Source: Fidelibacterota bacterium TMED108 (GTDB lineage: Bacteria; Fidelibacterota; Marinisomatia; Marinisomatales; TCS55). Taken from it: a DNA stretch of 6,003 nt. Numbering within the stretch: the stretch's first letter is position 1; each line of letters begins with the position of its first letter. A program made the translations under genes and the position numbers. Positions 1 through 6,003 of this stretch are shown piece by piece. Below the pieces are notes generated by a model. The model was not told the DNA's origin. It saw only the letters and a program-made list of their open reading frames with translations, and made no database searches. Location: positions 508-6,510 of the forward strand of contig NHFJ01000025.1 in assembly GCA_002172545.1 (NCBI GenBank), given 5' to 3'.

Positions 1-282
1 GATAAGCGCGTTCGCGTTGTAAGTATGCCGTGTTGGGAAATCTTCGAAGATCAACCTCAAAGCTATAAAGAGTCGGTGATTCCTGTTAGGGGAGCTATGA
101 AGATTTCATTTGAAGCTGGGATAACATTGGGTTGGGATAAATATATTGGTAGCAATGGATTATCTATTGGCATTGATCATTTTGGAGCTTCTGCGCCGGG
201 TAAACACCTTGCAGAAGAGTTTGGCTTCACTCCTGATAAAATTGAATCTAAAATAAGACAGCATTTGGATCGTTTATTGTGA
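1..282 (+). CDS. tkt: Transketolase, C-terminal fragment (5' end outside window)
   Basis: This is the last 93 codons of a transketolase; the frame is open from base 1, so the gene begins upstream of the window. Transketolase is the cytosolic thiamine-diphosphate enzyme that moves two-carbon units between sugar phosphates in the non-oxidative pentose phosphate pathway. What is visible is the C-terminal domain. It opens with a VRVVSMPCWEIFEDQ segment, then the ESVIP turn, a conserved EAGITLGWDKYIG stretch and the FGASAPGKHLAEEFGF segment before the final helix. These follow the family's usual order up to its usual end, so the 3' end looks complete. The thiamine-binding part is not in the window. 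The TGA stop overlaps the GTG start of rpiB by four bases, which fits translational coupling of two enzymes of the same pathway. Family assignment is firm; whether the protein is full-length or a split C-terminal subunit cannot be seen here. Confidence 0.93.
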   Translation, partial: DKRVRVVSMPCWEIFEDQPQSYKESVIPVRGAMKISFEAGITLGWDKYIGSNGLSIGIDHFGASAPGKHLAEEFGFTPDKIESKIRQHLDRLL

Positions 283-716
283 TAATTCATCTTGCAACAG
301 ATCATGCGGGATTGGATTTAAAAAATTCAATAAAAAAATATTTAATTGAAAACAGCTTCGATGTTCAAGATCATGGAGCCCACGAATATGATGCTCTTGA
401 CGATTATCCTGATTTTATTTTTCCGTGCGCACAAGCTGTTGCAAGAGATACCGAAAGCAGGGGAATTATTCTTGGAGGATCTGGTCAAGGAGAAGCAATG
501 GCAGCGAACAGGATCAAAGGAGTAAGGGCTGCAGTTTTTTACAACGGACCAGATGACATTATTAAACTATCCAGACAGCATAATAATGCAAATATTTTAT
601 CTCTTGGAGCGCGATTTATGAATAAATCAGAGATTTATCGAGTAATTGAAATTTGGCTCAATGAGCCATTTGAAGGAGGTCGACACGTACGAAGAATCGA
701 AAAATTAGATGACTAA
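279..716 (+). CDS. rpiB: Ribose-5-phosphate isomerase B, cysteine-less (mycobacterial-type) active site
   Basis: The 145-residue product is an RpiB/LacAB-family isomerase. The family interconverts ribulose 5-phosphate and ribose 5-phosphate in the cytosol, and this length is normal for it. The N-terminal ATDHAGLDLK (residues 6-15) carries the substrate-binding DH pair. The anion-hole loop is GGSGQGE (66-72), followed by AANRIKGVRAA, and SRQHNNAN (98-105) carries the conserved His101. The EGGRH segment (132-136) is the basic phosphate-binding tail. E. coli RpiB uses Cys66 as its base; here that position is Gly66. Glu72 aligns with Glu75, the catalytic base of Mycobacterium tuberculosis RpiB, so this should be the Glu-type enzyme. 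The start is GTG at 279, overlapping the tkt stop. It is the only start that keeps the first beta strand and the DHAG motif, and no strong Shine-Dalgarno sequence is visible. Coupling with transketolase supports a pentose phosphate role. A related sugar-phosphate isomerase specificity is possible but less likely. Confidence 0.95.
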   Translation: MIIHLATDHAGLDLKNSIKKYLIENSFDVQDHGAHEYDALDDYPDFIFPCAQAVARDTESRGIILGGSGQGEAMAANRIKGVRAAVFYNGPDDIIKLSRQHNNANILSLGARFMNKSEIYRVIEIWLNEPFEGGRHVRRIEKLDD

Positions 717-746
717 TTATTTTCAAATTAAATCAATACCGTTTTA

Positions 747-2162
747 ATGTTTGGGCCATCTAATCAATTACTTAATAACTTATTATTTTGGGTTTCTAGA
801 AAAAAGTGGTTAATAACCACTTTTTTTATTAGCATTACAATTTTTTACCTGCCAACTCCAGAAGGCCTTACCCCTGAAGGTCATCGAACACTCATAATTG
901 TTGTAACCGCTCTAATATTGATTATATCTGAATCAATTCCTATTCCTGCGGTTGCATTATTAATACTCATTATGGAAGTTGTACTTGGAATTGACTCTCC
1001 AAATGGTGTTGCCTCAACATTTATGAGTGATGCGGTATTTTTTATAATGGGCTCTCTTATGCTTGCAGTTGCTATTGTTCACCAAGGGCTTGATAGGCAT
1101 TTAGCGCTAATGATCATCAGGCTGACAGGAAATAAAACTTGGAGAATTTCTTTTGGTTTTGTTGGAGTTTCTGCAATTATGTCTTCATTTATTGGCGAAC
1201 ATACAGTAGCCGCAATGATGCTACCTGTTGCACTTTCCCTTTTGAAAAATTCTGGAATTAGTATTGACAGATCAACTAAAATATCGACCCTTTTGCTTTT
1301 TTCAATTGCCTATGGATGTGCATTAGGCTCTATTGGAACTCCTTCTGGAGGTGGAAGAAATGCGATTATGATTGGCTATTTTTCGGAATTTGGATTAGCA
1401 AATATTTCGTATTTAGACTGGATGAAGTATACCTACCCAATGCTCTTGATTGAAATCCCATTAGCAGCCGCTATATTATGGTATACCTTTCCTCCTGAAA
1501 AAAAAATATTGGATTCAGCCGTTAGAAAACTCAAAGTTGACGTTACAAAAAGCGGTCCCTTGAATAGCGATCAAAAACTCTCTATAATTGTTTTCGTATT
1601 TGTTTTTATAGGCTGGATTTTTTTGAGTCCAAAAATTGGATTAGGAATTGTTGCTCTTTCAGGTGTTTTCTTGTATTTATCATTTAGACTGATTGAATGG
1701 AATGATATAGCATTGAGAATGAACTGGGGTATAGTCATACTTTTTGGCTCTGCCATATCTCTTGGAATTCAAATGAAAGACACAGGTGCAGCAAATTGGC
1801 TGGCTCAGAGCTTTTTAGAATTTTTTCAATTATTTGTTTCAGATATGACTATAGTAAGCTGGTTTTTTTCTGTTGTCCTCTGTTCAGTTATGACGAATTT
1901 ATTAAGTAATGCAGCAACGGTTGCTGTTTTAGGTCCTATTGTTCTGGACCTAGGAATAGACCCGGTTATAATGGGTATGGCAACATCAGTTGCATCGGCT
2001 TTCGCATATTTGACAATTGTTGCATCACCAACTTGCATGATTATCCACTCTACAGGATTAGTTAGATCAAAAGATTTTTTCAAGGCAGGTTGGAAATTAT
2101 TTATCGTTTCGATTGTTTTATTATTTTTAATCTCATTCATATATTGGCCTATGCTATCATGA
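747..2162 (+). CDS. DASS/SLC13-family anion transporter with altered first SNT motif
   Basis: This 471-residue polytopic inner-membrane protein belongs to the divalent anion:Na+ symporter (DASS/SLC13, CitT/INDY-like) family, which takes up dicarboxylates, citrate or sulfate. About a dozen hydrophobic segments are visible. The first, at about 21-36, is followed by the family-typical PTPEGLTPEGHRTL and ISESIPIPAVALLI. Each repeat of the family normally carries an SNT substrate/ion motif. In the second repeat it is SNA (387-389, in LLSNAATVAVLGP). In the first repeat the equivalent site reads GEH (150-152, in FIGEHTVAAMMLP). A glycine-rich loop GTPSGGGRN (197-205) occupies the usual GT-PN position. 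ATG 747 is the only usable start because a stop lies in frame at 729-731. No Shine-Dalgarno sequence precedes it, and 30 bp separate it from rpiB. A terminator-like hairpin lies within codons 18-27. The stop overlaps the usp start. Family is confident; the substrate and the coupling ion are not known. Confidence 0.92.
   Translation: MFGPSNQLLNNLLFWVSRKKWLITTFFISITIFYLPTPEGLTPEGHRTLIIVVTALILIISESIPIPAVALLILIMEVVLGIDSPNGVASTFMSDAVFFIMGSLMLAVAIVHQGLDRHLALMIIRLTGNKTWRISFGFVGVSAIMSSFIGEHTVAAMMLPVALSLLKNSGISIDRSTKISTLLLFSIAYGCALGSIGTPSGGGRNAIMIGYFSEFGLANISYLDWMKYTYPMLLIEIPLAAAILWYTFPPEKKILDSAVRKLKVDVTKSGPLNSDQKLSIIVFVFVFIGWIFLSPKIGLGIVALSGVFLYLSFRLIEWNDIALRMNWGIVILFGSAISLGIQMKDTGAANWLAQSFLEFFQLFVSDMTIVSWFFSVVLCSVMTNLLSNAATVAVLGPIVLDLGIDPVIMGMATSVASAFAYLTIVASPTCMIIHSTGLVRSKDFFKAGWKLFIVSIVLLFLISFIYWPMLS
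800..827 (+). terminator. Intrinsic-terminator-like hairpin inside the 5' end of the transporter gene
   Basis: Bases 800-812 and 814-826 are perfect reverse complements around A813. In RNA this gives a 12-bp stem (AAAAAAGUGGUU with AACCACUUUUUU), a three-base AAU loop and a run of seven U (821-827). That is the form of a Rho-independent terminator, though the stem has only three G-C pairs. It falls 53 bases after the start codon, in codons encoding RKKWLITTF, which are conserved N-terminal and first-membrane-segment residues. It therefore cannot be explained by placing the start further downstream. It could be a leaky or translation-controlled terminator within the operon. The structure is seen directly; the function is inferred. 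Confidence 0.5.
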
Positions 2163-3043
2163 AGATTTTAATCGCAATCAGCAGCAAGAAGTATTCATCT
2201 CAAACACTCGATGTTGGAATGAGCGTGGCCAAAGCATTTAGCGCAAAAACCACTATTGTTGATGTTGGTGACAAAATAAATCAATTTAGCTTGAAAGAAG
2301 TTGGGGTTGCTCGAGAAAGAATGGAGTCTTGGGATCTAGATAGGCCTGGGATTGATGTGTTAGAGTGGGCATTCGATTTCTTATCTGAAAATGAATTTAT
2401 TGAAAAAAATGAAATTGAATCGGGATTTCCAAAAAATACATTAATTGAAAGGGGCGGGAGACGTTCTGAGGTTTTTTTAAAAGGTACAGTATGCGATGAT
2501 GTAAGTCTCATTTTAAGAAACGGAGAAATCATTGAAGAGCTGATAAGCGAAGTTCAGAAAGAGGTGTATGACGTTACAATTATAGGAAAAAGTCAAAATT
2601 CAAAAAAAGATTATGAACTTTCTCAGTACATTGATAGCTCTATTTTCATTGTAAATAATTACAAGCCAGATAGAAACTACAAAGTTCTTTTGGCGATCTA
2701 CGAATTGCCTGGTATAAAAAAGGCTATTAAGTATAGTGTTCGAATAGCTCAGGCATTTAATATTGGTATTGAAATTATCACAATAAGTAAAGACAGTGAA
2801 ACTGTTGATAATTATAAACCTATTGGAGAATGGGCAGCAAAATTTTTACGCAGGAATAAGATTAATTTTACGACCACATTTGAGGTTGGCGATGCTGTCA
2901 CAATAATTAATAAAAAAGCAGACAAGAACCATATTCTGATTATGAGTTCTGAATCAAGCAACCCTTTAAAAACTTTTTTTAAAGGCAACACCCCTTTAAA
3001 AATACTAAAGGACACCCAATCATCAGTTTTGATTGTAAAATAA
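2159..3043 (+). CDS. Divergent two-domain universal stress protein (UspA-like)
   Basis: The 294-residue product looks like two tandem Usp-type alpha/beta domains. Each begins with the family's first beta strand: MKILIAISSKKY at 1-12 and YKVLLAIYELPG at 174-185. After the second comes a helix like those of UspA proteins (IKYSVRIAQAFNIGIEIITIS, about 190-210). The domains end in typical strands, SSIFIVNN (160-167) and SSVLIVK (288-294). The ATP-binding G-xx-G-x9-G-S/T motif is degraded: IIGKSQNSKK (141-150) in the first domain and MSSESSNPLKTFFKGNT (262-278) in the second. ATP binding is therefore doubtful. The 40-170 region is poorly conserved and charged. The start is ATG 2159, overlapping the transporter stop as ATGA. 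A longer in-frame start at 2090 would add 23 residues lying inside the transporter gene and would spoil the N-terminal strand. Usp proteins encoded next to transporters often act as soluble partners or regulators, so a link to the preceding transporter is plausible. Family assignment is moderate because of the divergence. Confidence 0.75.
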   Translation: MKILIAISSKKYSSQTLDVGMSVAKAFSAKTTIVDVGDKINQFSLKEVGVARERMESWDLDRPGIDVLEWAFDFLSENEFIEKNEIESGFPKNTLIERGGRRSEVFLKGTVCDDVSLILRNGEIIEELISEVQKEVYDVTIIGKSQNSKKDYELSQYIDSSIFIVNNYKPDRNYKVLLAIYELPGIKKAIKYSVRIAQAFNIGIEIITISKDSETVDNYKPIGEWAAKFLRRNKINFTTTFEVGDAVTIINKKADKNHILIMSSESSNPLKTFFKGNTPLKILKDTQSSVLIVK

Positions 3044-3061
3044 ACTTTTAAGGAGAAGAAA

Positions 3062-4303
3062 ATGGCTAAAAAGGTTAATAATAAGAAAGCAAGCGATGAT
3101 CAATTCAACAGAGCAGCGGATTTAATTGGTCTCGACGAAAAAATCAGATTATCGTTAAATGTACCAGACAGAGAGCTAATGGTGGAAGTTCCTCTACGAA
3201 AAGATGACGGTTCTTTAGAAAGTTACCGCGGCTATAGGGTACAGCACAATAATTCCAGAGGTCCTTTTAAGGGCGGAATAAGATTTCATGAAGAAGTTGA
3301 TCTTGATGAGGTGCGATCTCTTGCAGCCCTAATGACCTGGAAAACTGCTTTAGTTGATATACCGTATGGTGGAGGTAAGGGTGGAATTTCAGTAGATCCA
3401 TCTAAATTATCCCCCCTAGAGTTAGAAAGACTGTCTAGACGTTTTTTTCGAGCTATTAATCCTATAATTGGGGTGAATAGAGATATTCCAGCACCCGATG
3501 TAAATACAAACCCACAGATAATGGCGTGGTTTATGGATGAGTATGGCATGATTAATGGGCACACACCGGGAATTGTTACTGGTAAGCCTGTAGAATTAGG
3601 AGGATCGCTCGGAAGAAATGCTGCTACCGGCAGAGGAACAGCAATAATTGCCCGCGAAACGGCAAACCTCTTAAATATGAATTTAGATGGAGCAAAAGTT
3701 GTAATTCAGGGTTTTGGAAACGTAGGATCTTTTGCGGGAAACTTTTTAAATGAGATGGGTTCAAAAATCATTGCTGTTAGCGATGTGAATGGCGGCTTAT
3801 TTGACCCTGAGGGTTTAGATATACCTTTATTGATTAAGCACAATGAAAAAAATAAAACGATCAAAGGGTTTTCTCAAGGTAAGGCAATTTCAAATGATGA
3901 AATTTTGAATGTAGAGTGTGATTTTCTCATTCCCGCTGCGCTTGGAGGTGTTATTCATAAAATGAACGTTGATAAGCTGAATTGTAAAGTTATCATTGAA
4001 GCAGCAAACGGGCCGGTTACGCCTCCAGCAGATGATATTTTGTTTAAAAAAGGCGTTCATGTAGTTCCGGATATTTTAACAAATGCGGGAGGAGTTACGG
4101 TATCTTATTTTGAATGGGTGCAAAATCTCCAGCAATTTCAATGGAGCGAAGATGAGGTAAACGCGAAGCTCGAAGATAAAATGGTAGCAGCCTTTCATGA
4201 AGTTAGCAGTATGATGAAATCAAAGGATACCTCTATGAGAATGGCTGCTTTTGCAGTAGCGATCGATAGAGTAGCTAAGAGCTTTGAGTTAAGAGGTGTT
4301 TAA
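3062..4303 (+). CDS. gdh: Glutamate dehydrogenase (Glu/Leu/Phe/Val dehydrogenase family), likely NAD-linked
   Basis: The 413-residue cytosolic enzyme catalyses glutamate + NAD(P)+ <-> 2-oxoglutarate + NH4+, and its length matches the small hexameric class. The substrate-binding lysines are Lys70 (GPFKGGIRFH) and Lys94 (MTWKTALVDIPYGGGKGG). The catalytic lysine is Lys106 in the same stretch, and the catalytic aspartate is Asp146 (IPAPDVNTN). The Rossmann motif GFGNVG is at 217-222. The next strand ends in IAVSD with Asp241, an acidic residue that usually favours NAD over NADP. EAANGPVTPPAD (313-324), LTNAGGV (339-345) and Ser348 in VSYFEW complete the site. Other family members deaminate Leu, Val or Phe, but the glutamate-type lysine and serine residues are kept. 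A good ribosome site, AAGGAG at 3050-3055, lies six bases before ATG 3062 and settles the start. The gene is 18 bp after usp and is probably the last gene of the operon. No clear terminator follows it. Confidence 0.96.
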   Translation: MAKKVNNKKASDDQFNRAADLIGLDEKIRLSLNVPDRELMVEVPLRKDDGSLESYRGYRVQHNNSRGPFKGGIRFHEEVDLDEVRSLAALMTWKTALVDIPYGGGKGGISVDPSKLSPLELERLSRRFFRAINPIIGVNRDIPAPDVNTNPQIMAWFMDEYGMINGHTPGIVTGKPVELGGSLGRNAATGRGTAIIARETANLLNMNLDGAKVVIQGFGNVGSFAGNFLNEMGSKIIAVSDVNGGLFDPEGLDIPLLIKHNEKNKTIKGFSQGKAISNDEILNVECDFLIPAALGGVIHKMNVDKLNCKVIIEAANGPVTPPADDILFKKGVHVVPDILTNAGGVTVSYFEWVQNLQQFQWSEDEVNAKLEDKMVAAFHEVSSMMKSKDTSMRMAAFAVAIDRVAKSFELRGV

Positions 4304-4420
4304 TTAATATATTTTTAAAGGTCTAAATCACAAAAACAATTACAATTATTGTGCGAACCAAAAACAGTTATTAATATATACCATCTTAAAGCGCTTCAAA
4401 ACAACACTTAGGGAGAATTT
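4304..4420 (+). promoter_or_regulatory. Intergenic spacer with weak candidate promoter for the PuuD-like gene
   Basis: This 117-bp spacer separates gdh from the membrane-protein gene. It has no convincing terminator for gdh. A weak sigma70-like pair is visible: TTGTGC (4349-4354) and TAATAT (4372-4377) with a 17-bp spacer, matching consensus at three and four of six positions. An imperfect 17-bp dyad (4336-4352, six of eight pairs matched) overlaps the -35. A 10-bp AT repeat, ATTAATATAT, occurs at 4303-4312 and 4370-4379. A ribosome site AGGGAG (4410-4415) lies five bases before ATG 4421. Without experimental start-site data the promoter call is tentative. Confidence 0.3.
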
Positions 4421-5200
4421 ATGGAATTAGTTCAGGCTATAGCCAGATGGCTTCACATTATCGCAGGAGTAATGTGGATTGGTTTATTGTATTTTTTCAA
4501 CTTTATAAATGCGCACTTTGCTGCAACCTTGGATGGCGACAGTAAGAAGAAAGTGGTTCCTGAGCTTATGCCAAGGACTCTTTACTGGTTTAGGTGGGGA
4601 GCGGCTTGGACCTGGGTTACAGGTATTGTTCTAATTGGATTGGTTTATCATCGAGGCGGTTTAATGTTTGAAGATGATTATGGTTGGGGAGTTTCTGCAA
4701 TTGTTATGACAGCAGTAACCTTCCTCGCCGTCTTTTTATATGATTATTTATATAAAACGAAACTTGCATCAAATCTAAGGCTTATTACAATCATTAGTTT
4801 CGTTTTGATTGGAGCTACTGTTTATTTAATGAAAGAATGGGGTGGATTTAGCTATAGGGCTTTCAACATTCATCTAGGAGCATTATTTGGTACTAATATG
4901 GCTTTTAATGTTTGGTTTAGGATTTGGCCTGCACAGCGAAAAATCATTACTGCCATTAAACAAGGTGATGCGCCGGACGGTGATTTGGTGGCTCTAGCTG
5001 GGTTAAGATCTAAACATAACACTTATATGAGTGTGCCATTGATTTGGACTATGATGAATCAGCATACAATTGCTTTGGCTGGAGGCAATTTTGGCATTAC
5101 TTCTTCAACAAATTGGCTTGTGCTAATGATTGTTGTAGCAATTGGTTGGCATATAGTTTTTCAACTGTATAAAAAATCTGCCAAGATTAAAGGTTTTTAA
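4421..5200 (+). CDS. puuD: PuuD-type membrane protein (urate oxidase N-terminal domain) lacking cytochrome c domain
   Basis: The 259-residue integral membrane protein matches the urate oxidase N-terminal (PuuD) family. Visible family hallmarks are RWLHIIAGVMWIGLLYFFNF (9-28), LMPRTLYWFRWGAAWTWVTG (49-68), the AFNIHLGALFG segment (147-157) and SKHNTYMSVPLIWTMMNQHT (197-216). About seven hydrophobic spans can be placed near 9-29, 57-76, 90-109, 119-136, 148-167, 202-221 and 230-250. Conserved histidines at 12, 151, 199 and 215 in or near the membrane are possible haem or metal ligands. Characterised PuuD carries a C-terminal cytochrome c domain and oxidises urate into the respiratory chain. This protein has no CxxCH motif and stops after the last span with a short basic tail. 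No purine-catabolism gene is nearby. The family is well supported, but urate oxidation is not: it may need a separate cytochrome c or have another redox role. AGGGAG at 4410-4415 supports the start. Confidence 0.85.
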   Translation: MELVQAIARWLHIIAGVMWIGLLYFFNFINAHFAATLDGDSKKKVVPELMPRTLYWFRWGAAWTWVTGIVLIGLVYHRGGLMFEDDYGWGVSAIVMTAVTFLAVFLYDYLYKTKLASNLRLITIISFVLIGATVYLMKEWGGFSYRAFNIHLGALFGTNMAFNVWFRIWPAQRKIITAIKQGDAPDGDLVALAGLRSKHNTYMSVPLIWTMMNQHTIALAGGNFGITSSTNWLVLMIVVAIGWHIVFQLYKKSAKIKGF

Positions 5201-5205
5201 GATTA

Positions 5206-5245
5206 TTTTTAAAAGGGGTTCTTGTATATGAACCCCTTTTAAAAA
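5206..5245 (+). terminator. Probable (bidirectional) intrinsic terminator after the PuuD-like gene
   Basis: A 16-bp perfect inverted repeat (5206-5221 with 5230-5245) surrounds an eight-base loop, TTGTATAT. The core AAAAGGGGTTC (5211-5221) pairs with GAACCCCTTTT (5230-5240), giving a strong G-C block that ends in four T on either strand. The outer T and A runs extend the stem. It begins five bases after the stop of the PuuD-like gene, where a terminator is expected. The U tract is only four long before the A run, so efficiency is uncertain. All genes here are on the + strand, so only + strand termination is needed. Confidence 0.65.
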
Positions 5246-5338
5246 ATGCATAAATAACTCGTAATTAAAATATTTTTTTAAACATTTCTAATTATCAGGA
5301 ATTAATTAAGCCAGGTAAATCAAATAAATTCAAAAAAT

Positions 5339-5357
5339 AATAGTAATCATTACTATT
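5339..5357 (+). promoter_or_regulatory. PerR/Fur-type operator upstream of perR-katG
   Basis: AATAGTAAT and ATTACTATT form a perfect 9-1-9 inverted repeat around C5348. The inner 7-1-7 unit, TAGTAATCATTACTA, keeps the TAAT-n-ATTA core shared by the PerR box (TTATAATnATTATAA) and the Fur box. It differs from the PerR consensus at two positions in each half. It ends 19 bases before the start of a PerR-like gene. A weak -10 (TACTAT, 5351-5356) and -35 (TTCAAA, 5329-5334; 16-bp spacing) would overlap it, so a bound repressor would block the promoter. The palindrome is seen; binding and autoregulation are inferred from the family. Confidence 0.7.
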
Positions 5358-5376
5358 TATTTTTTAATTTTTAACT

Positions 5377-6003
<627 letters not shown>

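Noticed and set aside
1571..1756. Minus-strand open frame of 61 codons inside the transporter gene
   Set aside because: It mirrors a well-supported membrane protein gene, has no recognisable family or start signals, and is a shadow.
1826..2140. Minus-strand open frame of 104 codons inside the transporter gene
   Set aside because: It is antisense to conserved transporter motifs, including SNAATVAVLGP; composition and lack of motifs mark it as a shadow.
2090..2158. A longer in-frame start for the Usp-like protein, adding 23 residues
   Set aside because: The extension lies wholly within the transporter coding sequence, has no ribosome site, and places a hydrophobic stretch before the first Usp strand. 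ATG 2159, overlapping the stop, fits better.
2963..2985. AT-rich 10-bp inverted repeat (CCTTTAAAAA / TTTTTAAAGG) near the 3' end of the usp gene
   Set aside because: It is not followed by a U tract, has only two G-C pairs, and can be explained by Lys/Phe codons in AT-rich DNA, so it is not called a terminator.
3286..3564. Minus-strand open frame of 92 codons inside gdh
   Set aside because: It is antisense to the catalytic core of glutamate dehydrogenase and shows no independent features.
4303..4379. Direct repeat ATTAATATAT at both ends of the gdh-puuD spacer
   Set aside because: Ten AT-only bases repeated once are expected by chance in this composition; there are no signs of an insertion or attachment site.
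5246..5338. Possible small gene or RNA between the terminator and the PerR box
   Set aside because: The stretch is AT-rich, has no open frame with a ribosome site and no stable fold visible by eye. It most likely holds only the perR promoter region.

Overview
The window is a gene-dense, AT-rich bacterial chromosome segment with every gene on the + strand. It appears to hold two or three transcription units. Short intergenic gaps and stop/start overlaps (GTGA at 279-282, ATGA at 2159-2162) suggest a compact, probably streamlined genome. AT-rich free-living or marine lineages would fit, but no taxonomic marker is present and I do not assign a phylum. I see no mobile element, CRISPR array, tRNA or rRNA.

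Unit 1 (1-4303) appears to be one operon running in from the left. It holds the C-terminus of transketolase (tkt), ribose-5-phosphate isomerase B (rpiB), a DASS/SLC13-family membrane transporter, a two-domain universal-stress-like protein, and a hexameric-type glutamate dehydrogenase (gdh). tkt/rpiB and transporter/usp each overlap by 4 bp, and gdh follows 18 bp after usp. The unit joins the non-oxidative pentose phosphate pathway to import of a probable carboxylate or other anion and to glutamate/2-oxoglutarate interconversion. A near-perfect terminator-like hairpin with a U7 tract (800-827) lies inside the first codons of the transporter gene. It could make transcription of the distal half of the operon conditional or reduced.

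Unit 2 (4421-5200) is a single gene for a PuuD-type membrane protein (the membrane domain of cytochrome-linked urate oxidase) without the cytochrome c domain. It follows a 117-bp spacer and ends at a long inverted repeat (5206-5245) that is probably a terminator.

Unit 3 (5377 to the right edge) is a PerR-like Fur-family regulator followed 13 bp later by the start of catalase-peroxidase katG. A perfect 9-1-9 inverted repeat that resembles a PerR/Fur box (5339-5357) sits just before the regulator. This points to an autoregulated peroxide-sensing perR-katG operon, similar in layout to mycobacterial furA-katG.

I found no wholly undescribed system. The items most worth checking are the intragenic terminator-like hairpin, the replaced first SNT motif in the transporter, the cysteine-less RpiB active site, the solo PuuD membrane domain, and the PerR box.
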